64,000 bases of DNA, from assembly GCF_001887355.1 (NCBI RefSeq), contig NZ_MPIN01000011.1, positions 61,169 to 125,168 of the forward strand. The letters are read 5' to 3'. Below, piece after piece: positions 42,686 through 51,762 of this stretch. Each line of letters opens with the position of its first letter. Position 1 is the stretch's first letter. The position numbers and the translations under genes were made by a program. Origin of the DNA: Cystobacter ferrugineus (GTDB lineage Bacteria > Myxococcota > Myxococcia > Myxococcales > Myxococcaceae). The notes under the pieces are model-generated. The model saw only the letters and a program-made list of their open reading frames with translations, ran no database searches and was not told the origin of the DNA.

Positions 42686-43105
42686 TGCAGGGACTCCTCG
42701 GTGTGAGGTATCAGCTGCCATGAGGAAGCTCGTCTCCATCGCCGCGCTGCTCTTGCCCCTGGCCTGCCAGGACTGGCCGGAGCCCGTCATCCGCTCGGTC
42801 TCGCCGTCGCGCGAGCGAGGCCACGGCGCTCGCCGTCGACGCCGAACTCATCCTTCCCGCGACGGTCGACTACGACAAGGGGACCGTCGCGGTGGACACC
42901 CGGGCGTCGGTGCAGATCGGGACGCTCGAGGTGCCCACGCTCGCCGTCTCGCCCGAGGGCGTCATCTCCACCCGCGTTCCGTCGGTGCTCGCGCCCGGTA
43001 GCTACGACGTGAAGGTGACGCTCGGGGACGGCCGCACCTCCGTGCGCCCGGGCGGCCTCACCGTCGTCGAGGGGGAGTAGCCGGAGGGCTACACCATCGA
43101 CCCCA
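42683..43105 (+). repeat. Direct repeat, decayed copy (423 bp)
   Basis: This segment is nearly identical to 46116-46546 (431 bp). It carries the last 40 bp of an outer-membrane-protein gene and the first two-thirds of the lipoprotein gene behind it. It differs by an 8-bp deletion (AGATGCGC missing after 42818) and scattered substitutions, one of which makes a stop. The two copies flank about 3.0 kb with toxin/immunity genes. Confidence 0.9.
42720..43080 (+). pseudogene. Broken copy of the surface lipoprotein gene
   Basis: The sequence repeats the start of the intact gene at 46153-46800 (MRKLVSIAALLLPLACQDWP, VIRSVSPS) but loses the frame through an 8-bp deletion near 42818. The rest (ATALAVDAELILPATVDYDK, VGTLEVPTLAVSPEG-like) runs in another frame and then meets TAG at 43078-43080, where the intact copy has TGG. 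The last third of the gene is absent. It is a dead duplicate. Confidence 0.85.
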
Positions 43106-43205
43106 GCGCCGTTCTCCGCTGGTAGCGCCACTTCCTCGACGGAGCACACGTCCTCGGCAATGCTTCCCGAGGGCTTGTTGCTGTGTCGTGCTGCGGAGGG
43201 TCCAT

Positions 43206-43772
43206 ATGCTGGTGGCCTGGTTCGTATCGCGAGGGAAAGAACGTGCTCGGCGGAAGGCCAGGGGCACATTGCTACTTGCTAGCCTGGCGCTGGTCTCGGG
43301 GTGTGCCATGAGGTTGGGCCCCCCGCTGGAGATGACCCCATCGCTCCAGAGCCAGTCTTGTGTGTTCAGTCCCGGGTGCATGGCGCCAGCGGCCAGCGGA
43401 GAAATCATACCTGCAACGCCTGCGGTGATAAGGGCCGCGCAGACGGTGCGGGGACTGCTCACGCTCAAGGACTGCCTGGACGAGGCGGAAGTGGCGCGAG
43501 TGGAGGCAGTGCTGGTGCAGTGCGCTCGCGAGGCGGACTTCGAGGTCAACGAGCGCGAGTATCCTCGAGAAAGGTATCTTCTGCACCTGGTGCGTGATGC
43601 CACCCGCATCCAATTCCTCTATGACTTCTTCTTTCCCTGTACATCCAAGAGCAAGAGCGATCCGCTGAGTCCAGGCAGGCAGGTAATGGTCAAGAAGTTG
43701 GAGAAGTATGAACCGCTGACGAAGCGTCAATCCCGAGCCCTCGTCACCCCTCAGTTGGGAATCAGCCGATGA
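43206..43772 (+). CDS. Lipoprotein resembling a toxin of a toxin/DUF3396-immunity pair
   Basis: The 188-residue protein has an Arg/Lys-rich N-terminus (RGKERARRKARG), then a lipoprotein signal with lipobox LVSGC. The mature part has LLTLKDCLDEAEVARVEAVL, VQCAREADFEVNEREY and, at the end, RIQFLYDFFFPCTSKSKSDP and SRALVTPQLGISR. The FLYD-FFPC stretch resembles a REase-like DxK strand, but the lysine is replaced by F (DFFF). The junction REYPRERYLLHLVRDA looks contracted, as if an internal block were lost. It overlaps the DUF3396 immunity gene by 4 bp. GGAGGG precedes the ATG at 43206. It is probably a toxin gene that is shortened or inactive. Confidence 0.55.
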   Translation: MLVAWFVSRGKERARRKARGTLLLASLALVSGCAMRLGPPLEMTPSLQSQSCVFSPGCMAPAASGEIIPATPAVIRAAQTVRGLLTLKDCLDEAEVARVEAVLVQCAREADFEVNEREYPRERYLLHLVRDATRIQFLYDFFFPCTSKSKSDPLSPGRQVMVKKLEKYEPLTKRQSRALVTPQLGISR

Positions 43773-44752
43773 GTCGTCGCTGTCCTCGCATTCGCCACTA
43801 CACCGCAACGCCCGGTGGAGAAGTGCTCGTCCAGCGGGATGTGGTTCGGCTCGTGCTGCACCTGCCTTTCGATCACGTGGACCTCTCCGCAGGCGTGAAT
43901 CGTGCGCTCGACATGTACTTGAGTAGCGTGGGGCAGGGGCCAGAGATTCTGTCCGAGTGGTGCGACGTGGAAGGCGAAGACGACCTGTTTCCGCTCGATG
44001 AGCAAGGCTGGGATTTCATCCGCTGCGAGTTGTCCCTCCCCCAGGGTGAGCGGTTCCTGGATGACGTCCGCGATGAACGGTACGTCCTTCGCCGATTGAA
44101 GAAGCAGTTTCACCGCTCCGTGGAACTCTCGGGCGGAGAAGGAGGCCTGAGTGGCTACGGCTTCTTCTATTGGGCGCGGCTACCATGGCGCACACCACAG
44201 GCTCACGAAGTCAGTCTTGTGAGCTTCTCGTGGCCCACCGAGTACATGGAAGCGCGGGGCCCCAGGAAGACGAGAGAGGAGATTGAACAACTGGCCGCGC
44301 TGCTGCCCTATACATCGGGCCACGCGGGGCTGGCCTTCTATTCGTCCAACGTGTGGGGCCCCGTGATGAAGGACATTTACGAGGAGGCACTGCGCTACCC
44401 GGGCCTAGACGTAACCCACGGGCAGCGGATGCTGGGCACGCGGGTGGACGGGGTGCACTGGCTCAACTTCCTGGGCCCAGAGATACTGAAGCAGGTGGGT
44501 GGAGCCGAGGCTCTCCGCTCCCGGCTGCACGCGCCGACCACTACGGTGACATTCTTGGAGGAAGAACGGGCTTTGGTGGCGCTGGGTCCAGAGCCCGAAG
44601 CGGGAGATGTGAGCCAAGGTGACACGTTACCGGCTTGGCGCGAACTGGCGCGCGTGCTTGAACCCTGGCTCCTTCCCGTCCCCCACTACCTGTCCTGGCG
44701 GGATTGTCCTCCTGACACTGCAAGCCGCTGGTGGCGGCGATTCCTCGACTGA
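43769..44752 (+). CDS. DUF3396 (type VI immunity-type) protein
   Basis: The 327-residue protein matches DUF3396: SFSWPTEYMEARGPRKTREE, LPYTSGHAGLAFYSSNVWG, RYPGLDVTHGQRMLGTRVDG, VHWLNFLGPEILKQVGG, then LVALGPEPEAGDVSQGDTLP, AWRELARVLEPWL and the end RWWRRFLD. DUF3396 proteins are immunity partners of secreted effectors. It starts at the ATGA overlap with the lipoprotein gene, so the two are translated together. It is cytoplasmic by sequence, as an immunity protein to a nuclease should be. Confidence 0.85.
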   Translation: MSRRCPRIRHYTATPGGEVLVQRDVVRLVLHLPFDHVDLSAGVNRALDMYLSSVGQGPEILSEWCDVEGEDDLFPLDEQGWDFIRCELSLPQGERFLDDVRDERYVLRRLKKQFHRSVELSGGEGGLSGYGFFYWARLPWRTPQAHEVSLVSFSWPTEYMEARGPRKTREEIEQLAALLPYTSGHAGLAFYSSNVWGPVMKDIYEEALRYPGLDVTHGQRMLGTRVDGVHWLNFLGPEILKQVGGAEALRSRLHAPTTTVTFLEEERALVALGPEPEAGDVSQGDTLPAWRELARVLEPWLLPVPHYLSWRDCPPDTASRWWRRFLD

Positions 44753-44793
44753 ATGCTCATCCTCGGTTCCGTCCCCCCCGCAGCCCCAAAGGC

Positions 44794-44811
44794 CCAGCCA
44801 TAATTGGCTGG
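44794..44811. promoter_or_regulatory. Perfect 7-bp inverted repeat in an intergenic gap
   Basis: CCAGCCA-TAAT-TGGCTGG lies in the 158-bp gap between the DUF3396 gene and the next gene. It could be a terminator stem without U-tract or an operator. Its AT-rich loop and position 100 bp before the next ATG fit either. Confidence 0.3.
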
Positions 44812-44910
44812 AGCAGAACCGCACAAGGAGGCTGCTGACGGAGCCATTTCCGTCGAAAGTCGGGTTATGCAGCCAATTTCTGCATCAACCTTCACCCTCT
44901 GGAGAGAACG

Positions 44911-45381
44911 ATGAGCGATGGCCATGCTTGGCAGGGCAACTGGAAGGTGCACCTGTACGAGCGGATTTGTGAGCGTGGTTTCGACTCGCTCACGGCCTTC
45001 GCGGATGCACGTCCCGCCGTGCCGTTACATATGCTCGCCGAGGAGTTGGGCGAAGAGGACGTCGCCGGAGTTCAGGTGCTGGACGGGTTGCTGGCCGAAG
45101 CGGAGCAGCGCAAGCAAGTCACACGATTCGTGCGCGATGTACTCGTGCGCGTCTTGTCGCAGAACCTCCCTGAGGGCTGGCCCGCCGTACTGGACGACTC
45201 ATCCCGTTTCACGGTGGCCCAATCCTTCGCCATGTGGACCAGCTTCACTCCCGAAACCCACAAGGAGCGGGTCAGACAGGCCAGGGCAGCGCTCCGCACC
45301 ACGCCACCACCGCCCGGCTGGCGCCCGCTCGGTCCTGACGACGAGTTGCCGCGCACGCTCCTGCCCGACGAGGAAGTCTGA
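44911..45381 (+). CDS. Small hypothetical protein in the immunity island
   Basis: The 156-residue cytoplasmic protein is helical and mixed in charge: NWKVHLYERICERGFDSLTA, FADARPAVPLHMLAEELGEE, DVAGVQVLDGLLAEAEQRKQ, VTRFVRDVLVRVLSQNLPEG, PPPGWRPLGPDDELPRTLLP. I recognise the pattern from myxobacterial toxin/immunity neighbourhoods but no named family. AGAGAACG precedes the ATG. It is in the segment bounded by the direct repeats and follows the DUF3396 gene on the same strand. Confidence 0.65.
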   Translation: MSDGHAWQGNWKVHLYERICERGFDSLTAFADARPAVPLHMLAEELGEEDVAGVQVLDGLLAEAEQRKQVTRFVRDVLVRVLSQNLPEGWPAVLDDSSRFTVAQSFAMWTSFTPETHKERVRQARAALRTTPPPPGWRPLGPDDELPRTLLPDEEV

Positions 45382-45493
45382 ACCTCACTGGGTGAATACC
45401 TCTCGGGTGACGGGCGCGAAGGGGCTCGACAACCGCCGCTGACTGGGGTTCTCATCTCCCGCGTCCACGGCGGCCCCCACGGACCCCTTCTCC

Positions 45494-46156
45494 ATGCGTT
45501 GGCTCACGCTCCTCTTCCTTCTCTGCTCTACCGCAGCCACGGCTGCTCCAGAGGCGTCCCCTCGCGGAACCTCCCGCAAGAAGCCGAAGGCTCCCGCGCG
45601 GGAGGTGCCTTCGCGCACCGGGACCCGACCGGCCGCAACGCAGCCCGCGGAGCAGATGCGATATTCCCTCGCGCTCGCGGGTGGTGGGTTCTACGGCGGT
45701 GGCTTCAACCGAGGCCCCCAGGGCTCGGCGCAGTTCACCCTGACGCCTCCCGGCTGGGGTCGCTTCTCCATCGACGTGGAGCTCGGCTGGCGGCTGGCGC
45801 GCTTCCGCGAAGACATCCCCGGCACCGGAGTGGCGGTCTCCGCCCTGCACTCCATCCCCCTCACCGCGGTCGGGCGGATGAACCTCCTGCGAATGGCACA
45901 CCTCGGCCTGGACGTGCGTGTCGGCGTGGGGCCCCTCCTGGCGCTGCACCACCTCTCCAACGACTTCTCCGCGAGTTCCGTGCGCTCGGCGCTCGGCTGG
46001 GAAGTGCTAGCGGGGGTCCAGCTGCGCTTCCCGCTGGGAGCGTTCGAGCCATTCATCGACGCGCGGGTGGGGTTCGGCGAGGCGTACATCCCCTTCGTCA
46101 CCGGGCGCTCGACGGGTGTGCAGGGGCTCCTCGGTGTGAGGTATCAGCTGCCATGA
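45494..46156 (+). CDS. Outer membrane beta-barrel protein
   Basis: The 220-residue protein has a signal peptide (LLFLLCSTAATAAP), a basic, proline-rich linker (RKKPKAPAREVPSRTGTRPA), and an eight-stranded-type barrel pattern: MRYSLALAGGGFYGGG, SAQFTLTPPGWGRFSIDVELGW, GRMNLLRMAHLGLDVRVGVG, SALGWEVLAGVQLRFPLG and the terminal GVQGLLGVRYQLP with the C-terminal aromatic strand. It overlaps the next lipoprotein start by 4 bp (ATGA). Copy one of the direct repeat contains only its last 40 bp. Confidence 0.8.
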   Translation: MRWLTLLFLLCSTAATAAPEASPRGTSRKKPKAPAREVPSRTGTRPAATQPAEQMRYSLALAGGGFYGGGFNRGPQGSAQFTLTPPGWGRFSIDVELGWRLARFREDIPGTGVAVSALHSIPLTAVGRMNLLRMAHLGLDVRVGVGPLLALHHLSNDFSASSVRSALGWEVLAGVQLRFPLGAFEPFIDARVGFGEAYIPFVTGRSTGVQGLLGVRYQLP

Positions 46157-46546
46157 GGAAGCTCGTCTCCATCGCCGCGCTGGTCTTGCCCCTGGCCTGC
46201 CGGGACTGGCCAGAGCCCGTCATCCGCTCGGTCTCGCCGTCGCAGATGCGCGCGAGCGAGGCCACGGCGCTCGCCGTCGACGCCGAACTCATCCTTCCCG
46301 CGACGGTCGACTACGACAAGGGGACCGTCGCGGTGGACACCCGGGCGTCGGTGCAGATCGGGACGCTCGAGGTGCCCACGCTCGCCGTCTCGCCCGAGGG
46401 CGTCATCTCCACCCGCGTTCCGTCGGTGCTCGCGCCCGGTAGCTACGACGTGAAGGTGACGCTCGGGGACGGCCGCACCTCCGTGCGCCCGGGCGGCCTC
46501 ACCGTCGTCGAGGGGGAGTGGCCGGAGGGCTACACCCTCGACCCCA
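46116..46546 (+). repeat. Direct repeat, intact copy (431 bp)
   Basis: Second copy of the repeat at 42683-43105. It lies in the natural junction of the outer-membrane-protein gene and the lipoprotein gene, so it is the parental copy. Confidence 0.9.
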
Positions 46547-46800
46547 TCGGTCCGCAGAAGCGCCTGGTGCCCTTCACGCTGACGGTGCGCGCGACCGGCG
46601 CCAACGCGGCGGCGTTCCGCGGCAACGTGCGCCTGGAAACAGGGGCCGGCGGCACCATCGGCCCGCGCGTGAGCGAACCCTTCGTGGACGGGGTCCTCAC
46701 GCAGCAGGTCGTGATCAACTCCATCCAGTCGGACGTGGTCATCAGCGTCACCGACATCGCCGGCCACGAGGGCGCGTCGAACACGTTCGTGCTGCAGTGA
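46153..46800 (+). CDS. Surface lipoprotein with IPT/TIG-like repeat
   Basis: The 215-residue protein has a lipobox (LPLAC), so it should be lipidated. The mature part has an IPT/TIG-like Ig fold: PVIRSVSPSQMRASEATALA, VPTLAVSPEGVISTRVPSVL, APGSYDVKVTLGDGRTSVRP, GGLTVVEGEW, then a second beta domain (RLVPFTLTVRATGANAAAFR, DIAGHEGASNTFVLQ). It is translationally coupled to the outer membrane protein upstream, suggesting that they act together at the surface. A dead partial duplicate lies 3.4 kb upstream. Confidence 0.8.
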   Translation: MRKLVSIAALVLPLACRDWPEPVIRSVSPSQMRASEATALAVDAELILPATVDYDKGTVAVDTRASVQIGTLEVPTLAVSPEGVISTRVPSVLAPGSYDVKVTLGDGRTSVRPGGLTVVEGEWPEGYTLDPIGPQKRLVPFTLTVRATGANAAAFRGNVRLETGAGGTIGPRVSEPFVDGVLTQQVVINSIQSDVVISVTDIAGHEGASNTFVLQ

Positions 46801-46834
46801 CGGAGTGACGCGAGCGGGCGGCGTCGCCAGGCCC

Positions 46835-48037
<1,203 letters not shown>

Positions 48038-48048
48038 GGTCGCTCCAC

Positions 48049-48891
48049 TCAGGCCTTCGTCCGCCGGCCGCGCCCGAACGCGTCCGCCACCGCCATCAGG
48101 TCCTGCTCACGTTTGATCAGCGCCCCCAGGAACGGCAACTGCTCGTCCAGCTTCACCTGGGTGACGCCGTTGGCCTTGAGCACGGAAATCCAGTCGACCA
48201 GTTCGCTCGTGGACGGGCGCTTGCGCAGCCGCGTGAAGTTGCGCAGCTCGTAGAACACCTTGAGCGACTGTTCCGTGAGCGACGCGTCCAGGTCCGGGTG
48301 GTGCACCTCGACGATGCGCCGCATCAGCTCCTGGTCCGGGAAGTCGATGAAGTGGAAGACACACCGGCGCAGGAAGGCGTCCGGCAGCTCCTTCTCGTTG
48401 TTGCTGGTGATGATGACCACCGGACGGTGCGTGGCCACCACGTCCTCGTTCGTCTCCGTGATGCGGAAGCGCATCCGGTCCAGCTCGTGGAGCAGATCGT
48501 TGGGGAACTCCACGTCGGCCTTGTCCACCTCGTCCAGGAGCAGCACCACGCGCTCCTTCGAGGCGAACGCCTCGCCCAGCGGGCCCAGGCGGATGTAGCG
48601 GCGGATGTCGCGCACGTCCCCGTCACCGAAGCGCGAGTCGTACAGGCGTTGCACCGTGTCGTAGACGTAGAGCCCGTCCTGGGCGCGCGTGGTGCTCTTC
48701 ACGTGCCAGGTGAGCAGGCGCAGGCCCAGGCTCTGGGCCACGGCCTCGGCCAGGAGGGTTTTTCCCGTGCCCGGCTCACCGCGCACCAGCAACGGACGCT
48801 GGAGCGTCAGCGCGCAGTTGACGGCGGCCTGGAGGCCCTCGCTGGAGAGGTAGGAATCGGTTCCGTGGAAGCGGGGAGGAGGAGGCGTCAT
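48049..48891 (-). CDS. MoxR-family AAA+ ATPase
   Basis: The 280-residue ATPase has Walker A GEPGTGKTLLAEAVA, Walker B RVVLLLDEVDKAD, sensor 1 (PVVIITSNNEKELPDAFLRR) and the arginine finger RRCVFH. MoxR ATPases remodel or insert metal into partners delivered by VWA proteins, here the next gene. AGGAG lies 10 bp before the ATG. The two genes form a compact operon divergent from the EEP-type gene. Confidence 0.92.
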   Translation of the reverse strand: MTPPPPRFHGTDSYLSSEGLQAAVNCALTLQRPLLVRGEPGTGKTLLAEAVAQSLGLRLLTWHVKSTTRAQDGLYVYDTVQRLYDSRFGDGDVRDIRRYIRLGPLGEAFASKERVVLLLDEVDKADVEFPNDLLHELDRMRFRITETNEDVVATHRPVVIITSNNEKELPDAFLRRCVFHFIDFPDQELMRRIVEVHHPDLDASLTEQSLKVFYELRNFTRLRKRPSTSELVDWISVLKANGVTQVKLDEQLPFLGALIKREQDLMAVADAFGRGRRTKA

Positions 48892-49068
48892 GGCGTGCCG
48901 ACTCCTTTAACACCCCCCCGTCCCGCCCGCCCGCCTGGTGGACAGGTCCACCCCCGCTTCCGGCGGCGCGCCCTCCGCCCCCTTGGATGCCTGCTCCCAT
49001 GCCCCTCCCCCCAGGCCCGGGCAGGTCCTACCTTCCTGCGGGCGTTCCTCTTCCACGCGGCGTGGGTG

Positions 49069-50061
49069 ATGAGCATGACCGACAGTCTCCGCATCGTCAG
49101 CTACAACGTGCGCTACTTCGGGCACGCCCTGCGGGGTCTCGCCAGCACCCTGGGGCCCAAACGGCGGGTGGCCGCCGCGCTGGCCACGTTGGAGCCCCTG
49201 CCCGACATCATCTGCCTGCAGGAGGTGGAGACGCAGTCGTTCCGCAGCAGCGTCGCCCACCGGCGCGCCCACCCCGGCGAGACCCAGCTCGAGGCCTTCA
49301 TGGGCCGCATGGAGGAGACCTTCGCCCTCCTCAACCGCCCCATGCCCTACGAGGCCTTCTACTTCCGCGCCCACCGCTACGGGGTGCGCGACTTCTCGCT
49401 CTACACCACGGGCCTGGCCATCCTCGTCAACACCCGGCGGCTCTCGGTGGACACCCACAACGTGGACGCGCCCCACCCCATCACCCACCACCACGTGCGG
49501 ATGCTGCGCGAGCGCAAGCAGAGCCGCATCTGCGCCCACATGCGGCTGGTGCGCCAGGAGGATGGGCTGCCCCTGCATGTCTTCAACACCCACCTGAGCC
49601 TGCCCACGCCCTTCGCCCGCGCCTTCTGGGCCACCCGGGACAAGATGGGCAACGGCATCAACCAGCTCCACGAGGCGCGTGCCCTGGCCACGCTCGTGCA
49701 GCGACACTCGAAGGGCGAGCCCTTCGTCGTCTGCGGGGACTTCAACTCGCCCCCGGCCTCGCCCGTCTACCGGTTCTTCTGTGACGAGGCGCACTTCACC
49801 AGTGCCCAGGTGGCGGTGGGGCAGATCGATCCGCGCGCCTCCCGGGGCTTCCCCACCGCGGGCTTCATGCACGTGCGCATGCACCTGGACCACATCTTCT
49901 CCAGCGAACGCGTGCGGTGGCTCGACACCGACGGCACGCACGCCTTTGGCGACACGCGCAGCCGCTTTCATGGGCTGTCGGACCACATGCCCCTCATCGC
50001 GCGCTTCCGGGTGGAGCCCCTCGCCGTCCAGGCCGAGGCGTCCACTTCCCCCGCGCCGTGA
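49069..50061 (+). CDS. Endonuclease/exonuclease/phosphatase family protein
   Basis: The 330-residue protein has the EEP-family signature: RIVSYNVRYFG, IICLQEVETQ (metal-binding glutamate), VFNTHLSLPTPF, VVCGDFNSPPAS (catalytic D-x-N), HLDHIFSS and the terminal LSDHMPLIARF with the catalytic histidine. Substrates could be DNA, RNA or phosphorylated lipids or inositols. No signal peptide is seen. The start at 49069 is uncertain: ATG at 49075 also fits, and the frame is open upstream without family sequence. Confidence 0.88.
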   Translation: MSMTDSLRIVSYNVRYFGHALRGLASTLGPKRRVAAALATLEPLPDIICLQEVETQSFRSSVAHRRAHPGETQLEAFMGRMEETFALLNRPMPYEAFYFRAHRYGVRDFSLYTTGLAILVNTRRLSVDTHNVDAPHPITHHHVRMLRERKQSRICAHMRLVRQEDGLPLHVFNTHLSLPTPFARAFWATRDKMGNGINQLHEARALATLVQRHSKGEPFVVCGDFNSPPASPVYRFFCDEAHFTSAQVAVGQIDPRASRGFPTAGFMHVRMHLDHIFSSERVRWLDTDGTHAFGDTRSRFHGLSDHMPLIARFRVEPLAVQAEASTSPAP

Positions 50062-50197
50062 ACCCCCCCTCCCACGTCCGCTCGCTCGCCGCCCGAGCGG
50101 GGACACGATGCACCGCGGTTTCACCCAGGAGGGCTCACGGCACAGCCGGGCCATCGCCACCCTACCCATCAGAAGGGACGCCCTACCGGGAGGAGGC

Positions 50198-51685
50198 ATG
50201 TCTGGAGATCACTCGCGGCGGTGGATGGATGCGCTGGCGGAGCCCCTCGTGGCCTGCGATGCGGACGAGCGCGTGCGCTACCTGAATCCCGCCGCCGAAC
50301 GCCTGCTGGGTTGGTGCGCGGGGCAGCTCGTGGGGCAGCCCTTCTCGCGCCTGCTCTCCGAGCACCCGGAGACGTCCGCTGAGCGAGCCTTCCTTCACGC
50401 GTTGCTCGCCAAGAACCCGGGCGGGCAGCCCGCGCGGACCGTCCTCCAGCGGCGCGATGGGTCACGGCAGGAGGTCGACATGACGGTCGGGTGCTCCGGC
50501 CAGGAGCGCGAGGAATACATCAGCGTGCTCGTGCGGCGCCCCGCCGAGATTTCCGGCACGGCCGGGGAGCGGGCCCACCAGCTCGTCTTCGACAATGCCC
50601 CCCTGGGCCTGTTCCACTTCGACGCGGCCTCCACCCTGCTGGCCTGCAATGACTATCTCGCGAGCATCATCGGCGCGGCGCGGCCCCGCATCATCGGGCT
50701 GCGCCTGCTCTCGCTCCCGGACAAGCCTCTGGCGGACTGCGTGCGCGACGTGCTCAACGGGCGCCATGCCTATTACGAGGGGGACTACCACTCCACCACC
50801 CTGGACAAGGTGACGCCCGTGCGCGTCCACCTGGCCCCGTGCATCGGGGAGCACGGCGAGGTGGAGGGAGGCGTGGGCATCGTCGAGGACATCACCGAGC
50901 AGCGCCACGCGGAGATGGAGCGCACCCGCCTGCTGCGCGAGGCCCAGGAGGCCATCCGCGTGCGCGACGACTTCCTCACCATTGCCTCGCACGAGCTCAA
51001 GACGCCCCTCACCCCGCTGTCGCTGCGGCTGGCGGGCCTGGAGCGCCGGCTGGAGCGGCAGGAGCCGGTGGACCCCGCCCTGCTGCGCCACGCGCGCCAG
51101 CACCTCCTGCGGCTCACCGCCCTCATCAATGACTTGCTGGATGCCTCGCGCATCGAGGCGGGCCGGCTCGCGTTGCATTTCGAGCCCACCCGGATGGACT
51201 CCCTCGTGGAACGGGTGCTCACCAGCATGGAGGCCCAGCGCGACCAGCACCTCATCGACTACTCGCACCCGGAGGAGCCGGTGCGTATCCGAGGTGACAC
51301 GTTCCGGCTGGAGCAGGTCATCGCCAACCTGCTGGAGAACGCCCTCAAGTACAGCCCCCACACCAGCACCGTGCGCGTGGCGTTGGAGGTGCGTGGGGAC
51401 TTCGCGCTGCTGACCGTGTCGGACGAGGGCATTGGCATCCCGAAGGATCAGCAGGAGCAGCTCTTCGAGCGCTACTTCCGCGCGCGCAACGTCTCCATCT
51501 CCTCCTACGGCGGACTGGGACTGGGGCTCTACATCAGCCGCGACATCGTGGAGCGCCACGGGGGCCGCATCTGGGTGGAGAGCGAGCTGGGCCGGGGCTC
51601 CACCTTCTACGTGGCCCTGCCGCTGCTGTCCGCCGTCAATCCCACGCCCCCCGAGCCCCACGCCCTGTCACAGCACGTGCATTGA
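50198..51685 (+). CDS. Cytosolic PAS-PAS sensor histidine kinase
   Basis: The 495-residue protein has two PAS domains (about 8-110 with DERVRYLNPAAERLLGW, and about 125-240 with LLACNDYLASIIG), then HisKA with phospho-acceptor H in TIASHELKTPLTPLSLR, and the HATPase boxes N (LLENALKYS), G1 (VSDEGIGIPKD) and G2 (YGGLGLGLYISRDIVERHGG). No membrane helix is seen, so it senses a cytoplasmic signal. It is an orphan: no response regulator is adjacent. GGGAGGAGG directly precedes the ATG at 50198. An upstream in-frame ATG at 50108 is possible. Confidence 0.9.
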   Translation: MSGDHSRRWMDALAEPLVACDADERVRYLNPAAERLLGWCAGQLVGQPFSRLLSEHPETSAERAFLHALLAKNPGGQPARTVLQRRDGSRQEVDMTVGCSGQEREEYISVLVRRPAEISGTAGERAHQLVFDNAPLGLFHFDAASTLLACNDYLASIIGAARPRIIGLRLLSLPDKPLADCVRDVLNGRHAYYEGDYHSTTLDKVTPVRVHLAPCIGEHGEVEGGVGIVEDITEQRHAEMERTRLLREAQEAIRVRDDFLTIASHELKTPLTPLSLRLAGLERRLERQEPVDPALLRHARQHLLRLTALINDLLDASRIEAGRLALHFEPTRMDSLVERVLTSMEAQRDQHLIDYSHPEEPVRIRGDTFRLEQVIANLLENALKYSPHTSTVRVALEVRGDFALLTVSDEGIGIPKDQQEQLFERYFRARNVSISSYGGLGLGLYISRDIVERHGGRIWVESELGRGSTFYVALPLLSAVNPTPPEPHALSQHVH

Positions 51686-51689
51686 GGGA

Positions 51690-51740
51690 GAAAGAAGAAG
51701 GCCGGGCCCCGCTTCCCCACGAGGGAAGAGGAACCCGGCC
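51690..51740 (-). terminator. Nested hairpin terminator of the Ig-repeat gene
   Basis: On the minus strand GGCCGGG (complement 51734-51740) pairs with CCCGGCC (complement 51700-51706), enclosing CTTCCC/GGGAAG, then reads TTCTTCTTT. This ends the Ig-repeat operon; it lies convergent with the histidine kinase. Confidence 0.65.
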
Positions 51741-51762
51741 TCCCGCCATGGCGGAGCGGGAC

